7,527 nucleotides of DNA from an uncultured Pseudomonadota bacterium (GTDB lineage: Bacteria > Myxococcota_A > Polyangia > HGW-17). The DNA lies in assembly GCA_938004375.1 (NCBI GenBank), contig CALKWH010000166.1, positions 1-7,527 on the forward strand. The letters run 5' to 3'. Positions 1-6,585 of this stretch are shown one piece after another. The notes under the pieces are model-generated. The model did no database searches. It saw nothing but the letters and a program-made list of their open reading frames with translations, and was not told the origin of the DNA. Position numbers and translations under genes: made by a program. The number at the start of each line of letters is the position of its first letter. The first letter of the stretch is position 1.

Positions 1-104
1 AGACCGTCGCCCACCGCGCCCCCGCCGAACTGTTGGCCGAGCTGGACGGCCTGGAGAGCGAGCTCGTCCAGGGACTGAAGGACCTGAAGGGGCTGCTGGG
101 ATGA
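1..104 (+). CDS. hsdM: Type I R-M methyltransferase subunit HsdM, C-terminal end (5' partial)
   Basis: Only the last 33 codons are present, read from base 3 to a TGA at 102-104. They encode a short, Leu/Glu-rich helical tail with the segment HRAPAELLAELDGLESEL and the end LKDLKGLLG. This resembles the C-terminal helix common in HsdM proteins, which packs against the HsdS subunit in the methyltransferase complex. The catalytic region (SAM-binding and NPPF-type motif) would lie left of the window. The stop overlaps the next start as ATGA (101-104), so hsdS is probably translationally coupled to it. The call rests mostly on the position directly before a clear hsdS plus the tail's character; 33 residues alone would not prove it. 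Confidence 0.8.
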   Translation, partial: TVAHRAPAELLAELDGLESELVQGLKDLKGLLG

Positions 105-1291
105 GGGCCCAGGAATTTGGTAGAAAATGGAAATCCGTTGAATTATCAACGCTTGTTTCTGGTGTCAGGAACATCAACCCCATTCGCACTGGAGACAAGG
201 AATTTATTTATATTGATTTAAGCTCCATCGACCAAACCGAGAAGAGCATTACCGGCGAGAGGGTGGTCGCTACGGCTGAGACACCCAGCAGAGCCAGGCA
301 AGTTGTCAGCGAAGGGGACGTTCTGGTATCTACGGTTCGACCAAACCTCAATGGAGTCGCACTGGTACCACCTAGGCTCCAGGACGCCATCGCTTCTACT
401 GGTTTTTGCGTGCTCAGGGCGAAGGGCGAGCTCCTAGATTCTCATTATCTATTTAATTGGATAAAGTCTCCCCCATTCATCGCGGAGATGGTAAAGAAGG
501 CCACAGGCGCGAGCTACCCGGCAGTTACCGACAGAATAATTTTGGATTCTCGCATCCCCCTGCCGCCGTTGAAGGAGCAGAGGCGGATCGCCGACATCCT
601 GGACCGAGCCGACGCCCTGAGGCGCCTGCGCAAGGAGACCCTCGCCCGCCTCGACGAGCTCACGCGGTCCATCTTCCTCGACATGTTCGGCGACCCCGCC
701 ACCAACCCCAAGGGCTGGCCAGTACACCCGCTCGAAAAATTCCTTGAGTTTCTGACGAGTGGTTCAAGAGGATGGGCCACCTACTATTCGGAAAGTGGAT
801 CCCTATTTTTGCGGATACAGAATGTCGGACATGATGAATTGTTTTTAGATGACATCGCGTACGTCACTCCCCCAAAAACCGCTGAGGCGGAGAGGACGGC
901 TGTTCAACCTGGCGATGTCCTTCTGAGCATCACGGCGGACCTCGGCCGAACAGCCGTGGTACCATCGGGTCTTGGGAGAGCTTTCATCAACCAGCACCTT
1001 GCGATACTTCGTACACGTGGGTTGGTGCCAAGGTTTTTGTCGGCTTTCATCTCCAGCCCTGCCTGCCAACTCCAGATTCAAGCGAAAAACCGGCAGGGTG
1101 TGAAAGCTGGACTTAATTTCAACGATGTCCGTTCCATTAGAGTTCCCCTCCCGCCCCTTCCGCTGCAGCAGGAGTTTGCGCGGCGGGTGGAGGCCGTGGA
1201 GCACCTGAAGACCCAGCAGCGGGCGCACCTGGCGACCCTGGACGAACTGTTCGCTTCCTTGCAACACCGGGCATTTCGTGGAGAATTGTGA
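101..1291 (+). CDS. hsdS: Type I restriction-modification specificity subunit HsdS
   Basis: HsdS recognises the two halves of the bipartite target and holds the M and R subunits together. The 396 residues match the usual 400-odd and show the standard layout: target-recognition domain (TRD) 1 at about 1-150; a central conserved region at about 151-199, beginning RIPLPPLKEQRRIADILDR and running as a long helix to FGDP; TRD2 at about 205-346; and a distal conserved region at about 347-396 with RVPLPPLPLQQEFARRV and a second helix ending FRGEL. The repeated PLPPL-plus-helix units mark the family. The ATG overlaps the hsdM stop, and AAGGGG at 87-92 is spaced 8 nt from it. The TRD codons are much AT-richer than the conserved parts (38% G+C at 181-240 and 40% at 781-840, against 75% at 601-660 and 65% at 1201-1260), as expected if TRDs are exchanged horizontally. 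The frame is intact. The target sequence cannot be read from this. Confidence 0.96.
   Translation: MRAQEFGRKWKSVELSTLVSGVRNINPIRTGDKEFIYIDLSSIDQTEKSITGERVVATAETPSRARQVVSEGDVLVSTVRPNLNGVALVPPRLQDAIASTGFCVLRAKGELLDSHYLFNWIKSPPFIAEMVKKATGASYPAVTDRIILDSRIPLPPLKEQRRIADILDRADALRRLRKETLARLDELTRSIFLDMFGDPATNPKGWPVHPLEKFLEFLTSGSRGWATYYSESGSLFLRIQNVGHDELFLDDIAYVTPPKTAEAERTAVQPGDVLLSITADLGRTAVVPSGLGRAFINQHLAILRTRGLVPRFLSAFISSPACQLQIQAKNRQGVKAGLNFNDVRSIRVPLPPLPLQQEFARRVEAVEHLKTQQRAHLATLDELFASLQHRAFRGEL
1280..1283 (+). promoter_or_regulatory. Shine-Dalgarno site that decides the start of the AlbA_2 gene
   Basis: GGAG lies at 1280-1283, 9 nt before the ATG at 1293. The same frame also opens with GTG at 1278, but that codon overlaps this site and no purine-rich element is evident just upstream of it. 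The ATG at 1293 is therefore preferred. Choosing the GTG would add five residues. Confidence 0.6.
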
Positions 1292-1292
1292 C

Positions 1293-2939
1293 ATGCGACC
1301 GCCCGCCACCTCCGCCGACCAACTCGCCGCTCATCTGGCCGAACCCGAGGGCGCGCAGCTGGAGTTCAAGGAGGCCAAGGGCGATTTCTCCAAGAGCAAG
1401 GTATTGGACATCTGCGTGGCCCTGGGCAACTCCGGCGGCGGCAGGCTGATCCTGGGCGTAACCGACACCCGGCCCCGGCGGATCGTCGGCACGGCGGCCT
1501 TCGCGGAGCCCGGCATCATCGAGCACGAACTCGACGAGAAGCTCCGGCATCCGATCGCGGTCGAGGAACTGCGGCTCCCCGAGGGGCGGGTGCTGATCTT
1601 CCACATCCCTCCCCGGGCAAGGGGAACGGCCCTGGATCACGACGGCAAGTACCTGAAGCGCAGCGGGGAGGCCATCGTCCCGATGACCCACGCCGAGCTG
1701 CGGGCGATCTTCGCCGAGGCCGGTCCCGACTTTTCGGCCGAGCTCTGCCCGCGGGCGACCGTGGCGGACCTGTCCCCCGAGGCCGTCGCCCGACTCCGGG
1801 AGCGCTGGGCCGACAAGACCGGGGACGACCGCAAACGGCGCTGGAGTGACGAGGAGACGCTGGCCAACGCCGAGTTGGTGGTCGCCGGCCAGGTGACCTG
1901 GGCGGCGCTGATCCTGTGCGGCACCCACGCCGCGCTGGGACGTCACCTGGGGCAGGCGGAGCTGGTGTTCGAGTACCGCGCCTCCGAGGCGTCCGGTCCC
2001 GCGGCCGACCGGATCGCGTACCGGGAGGGGTTCTTCCTGTGGACCGACGAGCTCTGGCGGAAGATCGCCCTGCGCAACGACCTCCAGAGCTACCAGGACG
2101 GCTTCTTTAGGCGGGACATCCCCACCTTCGACGAGAGCTCCGTGCGCGAGCTGGTGCTCAACGCGGTGGCCCACCGCGACTATCGCCAGGGCGGCAACAT
2201 CTTCGTGCGCCAGTTCCGCGATCGCCTGGAAGTGACGAGCCCGGGCGGTCTCCCCGAGGGGGTCACGCCGCAGAACATTTTGGACCAGCAGCAGCCGCGA
2301 AACCGTCGACTCGCCCAGACCCTGGAGCGGTGCGGGTTGGTGGAGCGCTCGGGACAGGGGCTGAACCTCGTCTACGAGAGTGCGATCCGGCAGGGCAAGG
2401 CGTTGCCGGACTTCACGGGGACCGACGACCACCGGGTCCAGGTCATCCTGGAGGGCCAGCTGCGACACCCTGCCTTCGTGCGATACCTGGAGAAGATCGA
2501 ATCAAAGACGCAGCAGTCCTTCTCCACGAAGGACTTCCTGGTGCTGGACCACGTCTTCAAGGGCCAGAAACTGGACGCGGCGTTGCAGGGTCGCGTGCAG
2601 GGACTTCTGGCCGCCGGAGTGCTGGAGAAGGCGGGGCGCAAGCTCATCCTGTCGCGCAGCCTGTACCGGGAACTGGGGCAGCCCGGCGCCTACACCCGCC
2701 GCCGGGGTCTCGACCACGAGACGAAGAAGGCGCTTTTGGAGAAGCACCTGCAGGACGCCGGCGCCCAGGGCGCGGTCCTGTCGGAACTGCACCAGGTGCT
2801 TCCCGAGGAGAACATCCGAAATGTTCAGCGCCTGCTGAACGAACTCAAGCAGGAGCAGCGGGTGGTGCTGGTCGGACAGCGAAGAATCGCGCGCTGGTTC
2901 CACCCCGCTTTTATACGACAAAACCCGGAGGGAACATGA
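1293..2939 (+). CDS. AlbA_2 (Schlafen-like) / RecG C-terminal-like ATPase-fold protein with winged-helix region, R-M operon companion
   Basis: The 548-residue protein is of the 'divergent AAA / AlbA_2' type, grouped with predicted HTH transcriptional regulators (COG2865-like). Residues about 19-130 form an AlbA_2 domain: the entry EGAQLEFKEAKG, then VALGNSGGGRLILGV and YLKRSGEAIVPM. Residues about 275-390 look like the RecG-C-terminal GHKL ATPase-like domain (HATPase_c_4): ELVLNAVAHRDY with N290, H294 and D296, then VTSPGGLP, then the RNRRLA...GLVERSGQGL segment at 337-357. Residues about 405-460 and 485-535 look like winged-helix segments (for example QGLLAAGVLEKAGRKLIL). The gene starts beside the hsdS stop and ends in an ATGA overlap with the next small ORF, so it is translated within the R-M operon. 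Genes of this type are often found in Type I R-M loci, but their role is not settled. A regulatory role (DNA binding, ATP-responsive) is inferred. Domain calls are firm; function is not. Confidence 0.88.
   Translation: MRPPATSADQLAAHLAEPEGAQLEFKEAKGDFSKSKVLDICVALGNSGGGRLILGVTDTRPRRIVGTAAFAEPGIIEHELDEKLRHPIAVEELRLPEGRVLIFHIPPRARGTALDHDGKYLKRSGEAIVPMTHAELRAIFAEAGPDFSAELCPRATVADLSPEAVARLRERWADKTGDDRKRRWSDEETLANAELVVAGQVTWAALILCGTHAALGRHLGQAELVFEYRASEASGPAADRIAYREGFFLWTDELWRKIALRNDLQSYQDGFFRRDIPTFDESSVRELVLNAVAHRDYRQGGNIFVRQFRDRLEVTSPGGLPEGVTPQNILDQQQPRNRRLAQTLERCGLVERSGQGLNLVYESAIRQGKALPDFTGTDDHRVQVILEGQLRHPAFVRYLEKIESKTQQSFSTKDFLVLDHVFKGQKLDAALQGRVQGLLAAGVLEKAGRKLILSRSLYRELGQPGAYTRRRGLDHETKKALLEKHLQDAGAQGAVLSELHQVLPEENIRNVQRLLNELKQEQRVVLVGQRRIARWFHPAFIRQNPEGT
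2927..2932 (+). promoter_or_regulatory. Strong Shine-Dalgarno site for the 48-codon ORF
   Basis: GGAGGG lies inside the last codons of the AlbA_2 gene, 3 nt before the ATG at 2936 (4 nt counted from the GGAGG core). The match is near perfect but the spacing is slightly short. It is the main reason to take the small ORF seriously. Confidence 0.5.
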
Positions 2940-3082
2940 CCCTCCTGTTCAATGAGATTCTGGAAAACCCTTGTTGTATATGGATTTTCTTTAACGACAA
3001 GCCGCGGATTTGTCGTTATGAATGTCGCATAAACTGTCGCAATGACGAGGCCGGGGCGCATCCTTCCGGGAGGCGGGCATGA
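2936..3082 (+). CDS. Small hypothetical 48-residue ORF linking the AlbA_2 gene and hsdR
   Basis: The ORF starts with ATG overlapping the AlbA_2 stop (ATGA, 2936-2939) and ends with TGA overlapping the hsdR start (ATGA, 3079-3082). It fills the gap exactly and has a GGAGG site in front. The product has no family I recognise. It has a short hydrophobic/aromatic patch (CCIWIFF, residues 13-19), a basic Cys-rich middle with cysteines at 26, 30 and 34, and a short C-terminus ending SGRRA. The evenly spaced cysteines come from the 12-bp TGTCG array read in this frame (each copy gives Cys-Arg), so they may be a by-product of DNA sites and not a zinc motif. Codon use is AT-richer than in the neighbours. 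It could be a real small protein, or only a leader whose translation carries ribosomes to hsdR. Confidence 0.4.
   Translation: MTLLFNEILENPCCIWIFFNDKPRICRYECRINCRNDEAGAHPSGRRA
2992..3018. repeat. Perfect 9-bp inverted repeat with 9-nt spacer
   Basis: TAACGACAA (2992-3000) and TTGTCGTTA (3010-3018) are exact reverse complements around the spacer GCCGCGGAT. The arms are two of the TGTCG motifs in opposite orientation. No T-run follows the right arm, and the spacer would make a large loop on a weak stem. It reads better as a dyad operator than as a terminator. Confidence 0.6.
3068..3073 (+). promoter_or_regulatory. Shine-Dalgarno site for hsdR
   Basis: GGGAGG sits 5 nt before the ATG at 3079. 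It supports that start and lets hsdR be initiated independently as well as by coupling from the ORF that ends at 3082. Confidence 0.65.
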
Positions 3083-6000
3083 GCCAGTTCGGCTTCCTCG
3101 CCCCGTGGCCGGAGTTTTTTCAGGCCGCGCAGAAGGCCGAGGCCGCGGCCATCCCCGATCCGCGCACGGCGTGCTTCTATGCCCGACGGGCGCTGGAGCT
3201 GGCGGTGCAGTGGCTGTACCAGCACGACCGTTCCCTGGCGAAGCCGTACGACGACAATCTTTCGGCCCTGGTGCACGCGCCGTCGTTCAAGGCCACCGCC
3301 GGCGAGGCCGTCTTCCACAAGGCGAAGTTCATCATCACCATGGGCAACCAGGCCGTCCACCACCGCCAGGAGCTCCAGAGCAACCAGGCCGTGCGCGCGG
3401 TGGCGGAGTTGTTCCACGTGGGGTACTGGCTGGCGCGCACCTACGGTCGCACGGCGCCGCCGCCGGAGCTGGCCTTCGACGTGCGCGCGCTGCCGCAGAC
3501 CTCGCCGGTGCCGGTGCAGACCCAGAAGCAGCTGGAGGAGCTGGCCGCCAGGCTCCTGGCCCAGGACACGGCGCTGGCCCAAGAGCGCGAGAAGAGCGAT
3601 GAGCTGCAGGCCGAGCTGGCGCGGCTGCGCGAGGAGCTCGCCGCCGTGAAGGCGGCCAGGCAGGTGCAGCCCGACACCCACGACTACGCCGAAGACACCA
3701 CCCGCGCGGCGCTCATCGACGTGCTGCTGGCGGAGGCGGGGTGGACGCTGGGACAGGCGCGGGACCGCGAGTTCGAGGTGCGGGGCATGCCCAACACCCA
3801 GGGCGTGGGGTACGTGGACTACGTGCTCTGGGGCGACGACGGTCGGCCCCTGGGGTTGGTCGAGGCCAAGCGCGTGGGGCGCAGCCCCATGGAGGGCCAG
3901 CAGCAGGCGCGGCTGTACGCGGACTGCCTGGAGCGGCAGTTCGGGCAGCGGCCGGTCATCTTCCTGTCCAACGGGTACGAGCACTGGCTGTGGGACGACG
4001 CGCGCTACCCGCAGCGGCGGGTGCAGGGCTTCTATACGAAAGAGGAACTGACGCGGCTGATCGCGCGGCGCACGACCCTGCGGCCGCTGGCCTCCGAGGC
4101 CGTGAACCGGAAGATCGCCGACCGGTACTACCAGGAGCGCGCCATCCGCCGCGTGGCGGAGAGCTTCGAGAAGGACCAGGAGCGCCGCGCGCTGCTGGTG
4201 ATGGCCACGGGCGCGGGCAAGACACGCACGGTCATCGGGCTGTGCGACCTGCTCATGCGCTGCAGCTGGGTCAAGCGCGTGCTGTTCCTGGCGGACCGTG
4301 TGGCGCTGGTGAACCAGGCTGCGGGGGCATTTTTGCAGCACCTGCCCGACGTGCCGCCGGTGAACCTCATCCAGAACCGGGACGGGGACGGGCGCGTGTT
4401 CGTGTCCACCTACCCCACGATGATGGGGTGCATCGAGGAGGTGCGCGACTGCGTGCGCCGCTTCGGCGTGGGGGCGTTCTACCTGATCGTGATCGACGAG
4501 GCCCACCGCTCGGTGTTCCAGAAGTACCGCGCCATCTTCGAGTACTTCGACGCGCTGCTGGTGGGGCTCACGGCCACGCCGCGCGACGAGGTGGATCGCA
4601 ACACGTACGATCTGTTCCACCTGGAGACGGGCGTCCCCACGGACGTTTACGAGCTGGACCAGGCCGTGAGCGACCGCTATCTGGTGCCGCCCCGCGCGGT
4701 GTCGGTGCCATTGAAGTTCCAGCGCGAGGGCATCTCCTACGGGCAGTTGAGCTCCGAGGAACAGGAGCAGTGGGATCAGTTGGAGTGGGACGAGGAGGGG
4801 GGCGAGATCCCCGAACGCGTGGAGCCCGAGGCCGTGAACCGGTGGCTGTTCAACCAGGACACCGTGGATCGCGTGCTCGAACACCTCATGCGATACGGGG
4901 AGAAGGTCGCCGGCGGCGATCGCCTGGGCAAGACCATCGTGTTCGCGAAGAACCAGGCCCACGCGGAGTTCATCGCCGAGCGGTTCGACGCGAACTACCC
5001 CCATTTCAAGGGCGAGTTCGCGCGCATCATCACCTTCAAGACCGAGTACGCCGACAGCCTCATCACGGCCTTCAAGCAGAAGGACGCGAACCCGCACATC
5101 GCGATCTCGGTGGACATGCTCGACACGGGCGTGGACATCCCCGAGGTGGTGAACCTGGTGTTCTTCAAGATGGTGCGGTCGAAGACGAAGTTCTGGCAGA
5201 TGGTGGGCCGTGGGACCCGCCTGTGCCGGGACCTGTATGGCCCCGGGATCGACAAGACGCACTTCTGCATCTTCGACTTCTGCCAGAACCTGGAGTTCTT
5301 CTCCTCGGCCTTCAAGACGCAGGAGCCGTCCCTGGTGGAGTCCCTGGGCAAGCGGCTCTTCTTGACCCGCCTGGAGCTCGTCGGCGAATTGGACCGCACC
5401 CTGGGGTCCGCGCCCGAAGGGACGGCCGTGGCCCGGGAGCTGCCGGAGGCATACGTCGTGGGCAGTGGGGAGCCCCTGGATGAACGGCGGCTGCGCCGCT
5501 TCGTCGCCCACCTGCTGCATGACGAGGTCTCGCGCATGAACGTGGACAACTTCATCGTGCGGCCCCATCGTCGCGCGGTGGAGCGGTTCTCGCGCCCCGA
5601 GGCGTGGGTGCGGCTGGGCAACGCCGACGTCGCGGAGTTGACGCAGGAGGTGGCGGGGCTGCCATCGGCGATGGCCACCTCGGAGGAGGAGGCCCGTCGC
5701 TTCGACCTGCTGATGCTGCGCCTGCAACTGGCGCGGTTGCGCGGTGACGCCGGTTTTGTCCGCCTGCAGGAGAACGTGCGCGGCATCGCCGCCCTGCTGA
5801 TCGAGAAGTCGTCGATCCCGATGGTGGCCGCCCAGCTGCGCTGGATCGAGGACGTCCTGTCCGACCCCTGGTGGGAGGACGTGACCGTGCCCATGCTGGA
5901 GCAGGTCCGCCTGCGCCTGCGCGCGCTGGTGGGGCTGATCGAGAAGCGCAGCCGCAAGATTGTGTACGCCAACTTCACCGACGAGGTGGGTCCCCATCAG

Positions 6001-6504
6001 GTGGTCAGCCTGCCGGGCATCCCCGCGGGCTTCGACCTGGAGAGGTTCCGCGCCAAGGCCCGCGCCTTTCTGCGCGCCCACCTGGATCACCTCGCCGTGC
6101 ACAAACTGCGCATGGCCGAACCGCTCACCCCCACGGACCTGGCCGAGCTCGAACGCATCCTCGTGGAGAGCGGCGTGGGTACACCCGACGAGGTCGCGCA
6201 CGCTCGACAGGCCGCAAACGGCCTGGGCGTGTTCGTCCGCAGCCTGGTGGGTCTGGATCGGGAAGCCGCCAAGCGCGCGTTCACCGGCTTCCTCGCCGGT
6301 CGCCCGCTCACCGCCGATCAGATCGAGTTTGTGGACATGATCGTCAACTCCCTGACCGAGCGCGGGGTCATGGACGCCGCCCTCCTCTACGAGTCGCCGT
6401 TCACGGACCTCTCCCCCTGCGGTCCCGAGCAGTTGTTCACCCCCACCCAGGTCGACGAACTGGAGGGTATTCTGGTGGGGCTCCGCCGCACGGCCGAGGG
6501 GTGA
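3079..6504 (+). CDS. hsdR: Type I restriction endonuclease subunit HsdR (translocase/nuclease)
   Basis: HsdR joins HsdM2S on unmodified DNA, pulls DNA past the complex using ATP, and cuts at a distance. The 1141 residues show, in order: a DUF4145-like helical N-terminus (about 25-125, with YARRALELAVQWLY and MGNQAVHHR); a coiled coil (about 148-195); and a PD-(D/E)xK nuclease with D247, E262-A-K264 and a downstream Q276xxxY280. Then follow the SF2 motor motifs: Walker A ATGAGKT (376-382), DEAH (473-476), TAT (498-500), KTIVFAKN (618-625), DMLDTGVDIP (679-688) and QMVGRGTR (707-714). An EcoEI-type C-terminal region (about 850-1135) closes the protein. All catalytic residues expected from the family are present and the frame is intact, so it is probably active. 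Length is normal for the EcoEI-like group. It is the last gene of the operon and follows the motif-rich spacer, so its expression may be set separately from hsdMS. Confidence 0.97.
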   Translation: MSQFGFLAPWPEFFQAAQKAEAAAIPDPRTACFYARRALELAVQWLYQHDRSLAKPYDDNLSALVHAPSFKATAGEAVFHKAKFIITMGNQAVHHRQELQSNQAVRAVAELFHVGYWLARTYGRTAPPPELAFDVRALPQTSPVPVQTQKQLEELAARLLAQDTALAQEREKSDELQAELARLREELAAVKAARQVQPDTHDYAEDTTRAALIDVLLAEAGWTLGQARDREFEVRGMPNTQGVGYVDYVLWGDDGRPLGLVEAKRVGRSPMEGQQQARLYADCLERQFGQRPVIFLSNGYEHWLWDDARYPQRRVQGFYTKEELTRLIARRTTLRPLASEAVNRKIADRYYQERAIRRVAESFEKDQERRALLVMATGAGKTRTVIGLCDLLMRCSWVKRVLFLADRVALVNQAAGAFLQHLPDVPPVNLIQNRDGDGRVFVSTYPTMMGCIEEVRDCVRRFGVGAFYLIVIDEAHRSVFQKYRAIFEYFDALLVGLTATPRDEVDRNTYDLFHLETGVPTDVYELDQAVSDRYLVPPRAVSVPLKFQREGISYGQLSSEEQEQWDQLEWDEEGGEIPERVEPEAVNRWLFNQDTVDRVLEHLMRYGEKVAGGDRLGKTIVFAKNQAHAEFIAERFDANYPHFKGEFARIITFKTEYADSLITAFKQKDANPHIAISVDMLDTGVDIPEVVNLVFFKMVRSKTKFWQMVGRGTRLCRDLYGPGIDKTHFCIFDFCQNLEFFSSAFKTQEPSLVESLGKRLFLTRLELVGELDRTLGSAPEGTAVARELPEAYVVGSGEPLDERRLRRFVAHLLHDEVSRMNVDNFIVRPHRRAVERFSRPEAWVRLGNADVAELTQEVAGLPSAMATSEEEARRFDLLMLRLQLARLRGDAGFVRLQENVRGIAALLIEKSSIPMVAAQLRWIEDVLSDPWWEDVTVPMLEQVRLRLRALVGLIEKRSRKIVYANFTDEVGPHQVVSLPGIPAGFDLERFRAKARAFLRAHLDHLAVHKLRMAEPLTPTDLAELERILVESGVGTPDEVAHARQAANGLGVFVRSLVGLDREAAKRAFTGFLAGRPLTADQIEFVDMIVNSLTERGVMDAALLYESPFTDLSPCGPEQLFTPTQVDELEGILVGLRRTAEG

Positions 6505-6585
6505 GGGGAGTGAATTAAATGGATAACGCCATAAGCTTCAGTTTCGTGCTTCAGAGTGGGAGTAGCCTTCAAGAACGTGTACCAA
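6505..6585. other. Convergent intergenic gap
   Basis: These 81 bp separate the hsdR stop from the stop of the opposite-strand RCC1 gene. A bidirectional terminator would be expected, but I see no GC-rich stem followed by a T-run. The only local pattern is a short direct repeat, GCTTCAG at about 6535 and 6549. Termination may depend on Rho or on a structure not evident by eye. Confidence 0.5.

Larger units (their letters stand above)
2911..3044. promoter_or_regulatory. Cluster of TGTCG-centred 12-bp motifs before hsdR (candidate operator/promoter)
   Basis: Five copies fit TGTCG-Y-W-W-W-R. On the + strand they begin at 3011, 3023 and 3035, exactly 12 bp apart (TGTCGTTATGAA, TGTCGCATAAAC, TGTCGCAATGAC). 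On the - strand they are the complements of 2911-2920 (TGTCGTATAA) and 2990-2999 (TGTCGTTAAA). A sixth, degenerate copy is TGTTGTATAT at 2972-2981. The cluster overlaps the 3' end of the AlbA_2 gene and fills most of an AT-rich gap (37% G+C at 2941-3000) in a GC-rich operon. Phased direct copies plus inverted copies look like a multi-site protein-binding region, so operator/promoter control of hsdR is the simplest reading. No convincing -35/-10 pair could be assigned. The motif repetition is directly visible; binding and the identity of the binder are inferred. Confidence 0.55.

Noticed and set aside
101..1291. Phase-variable hsdS with inverted repeats or a shuffling recombinase
   Set aside because: There is one intact hsdS, no second or partial hsdS copy, no recombinase gene and no simple-sequence tract in the window.
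1278..1292. GTG at 1278 as start of the AlbA_2 protein
   Set aside because: GGAG at 1280-1283 is well placed for the ATG at 1293, and the GTG overlaps that site without an evident one of its own. It cannot be fully excluded, because overlapping starts are common in this operon.
1137..2468. Long open frame antisense to the AlbA_2 gene
   Set aside because: It has the same compositional origin; the + strand frame carries AlbA_2 and RecG-like motifs, while this one shows none.
2992..3018. Intrinsic terminator before hsdR
   Set aside because: The arms are AT-rich, the loop is 9 nt and no T-run follows. The arms are also members of a wider motif set.
3016..6201. Very long open frame antisense to hsdR
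   Set aside because: Its translation is low-complexity, rich in His, Arg, Gln, Leu and Val, without recognisable motifs. Long antisense frames are expected opposite GC-rich genes, and the + strand frame has every HsdR motif.
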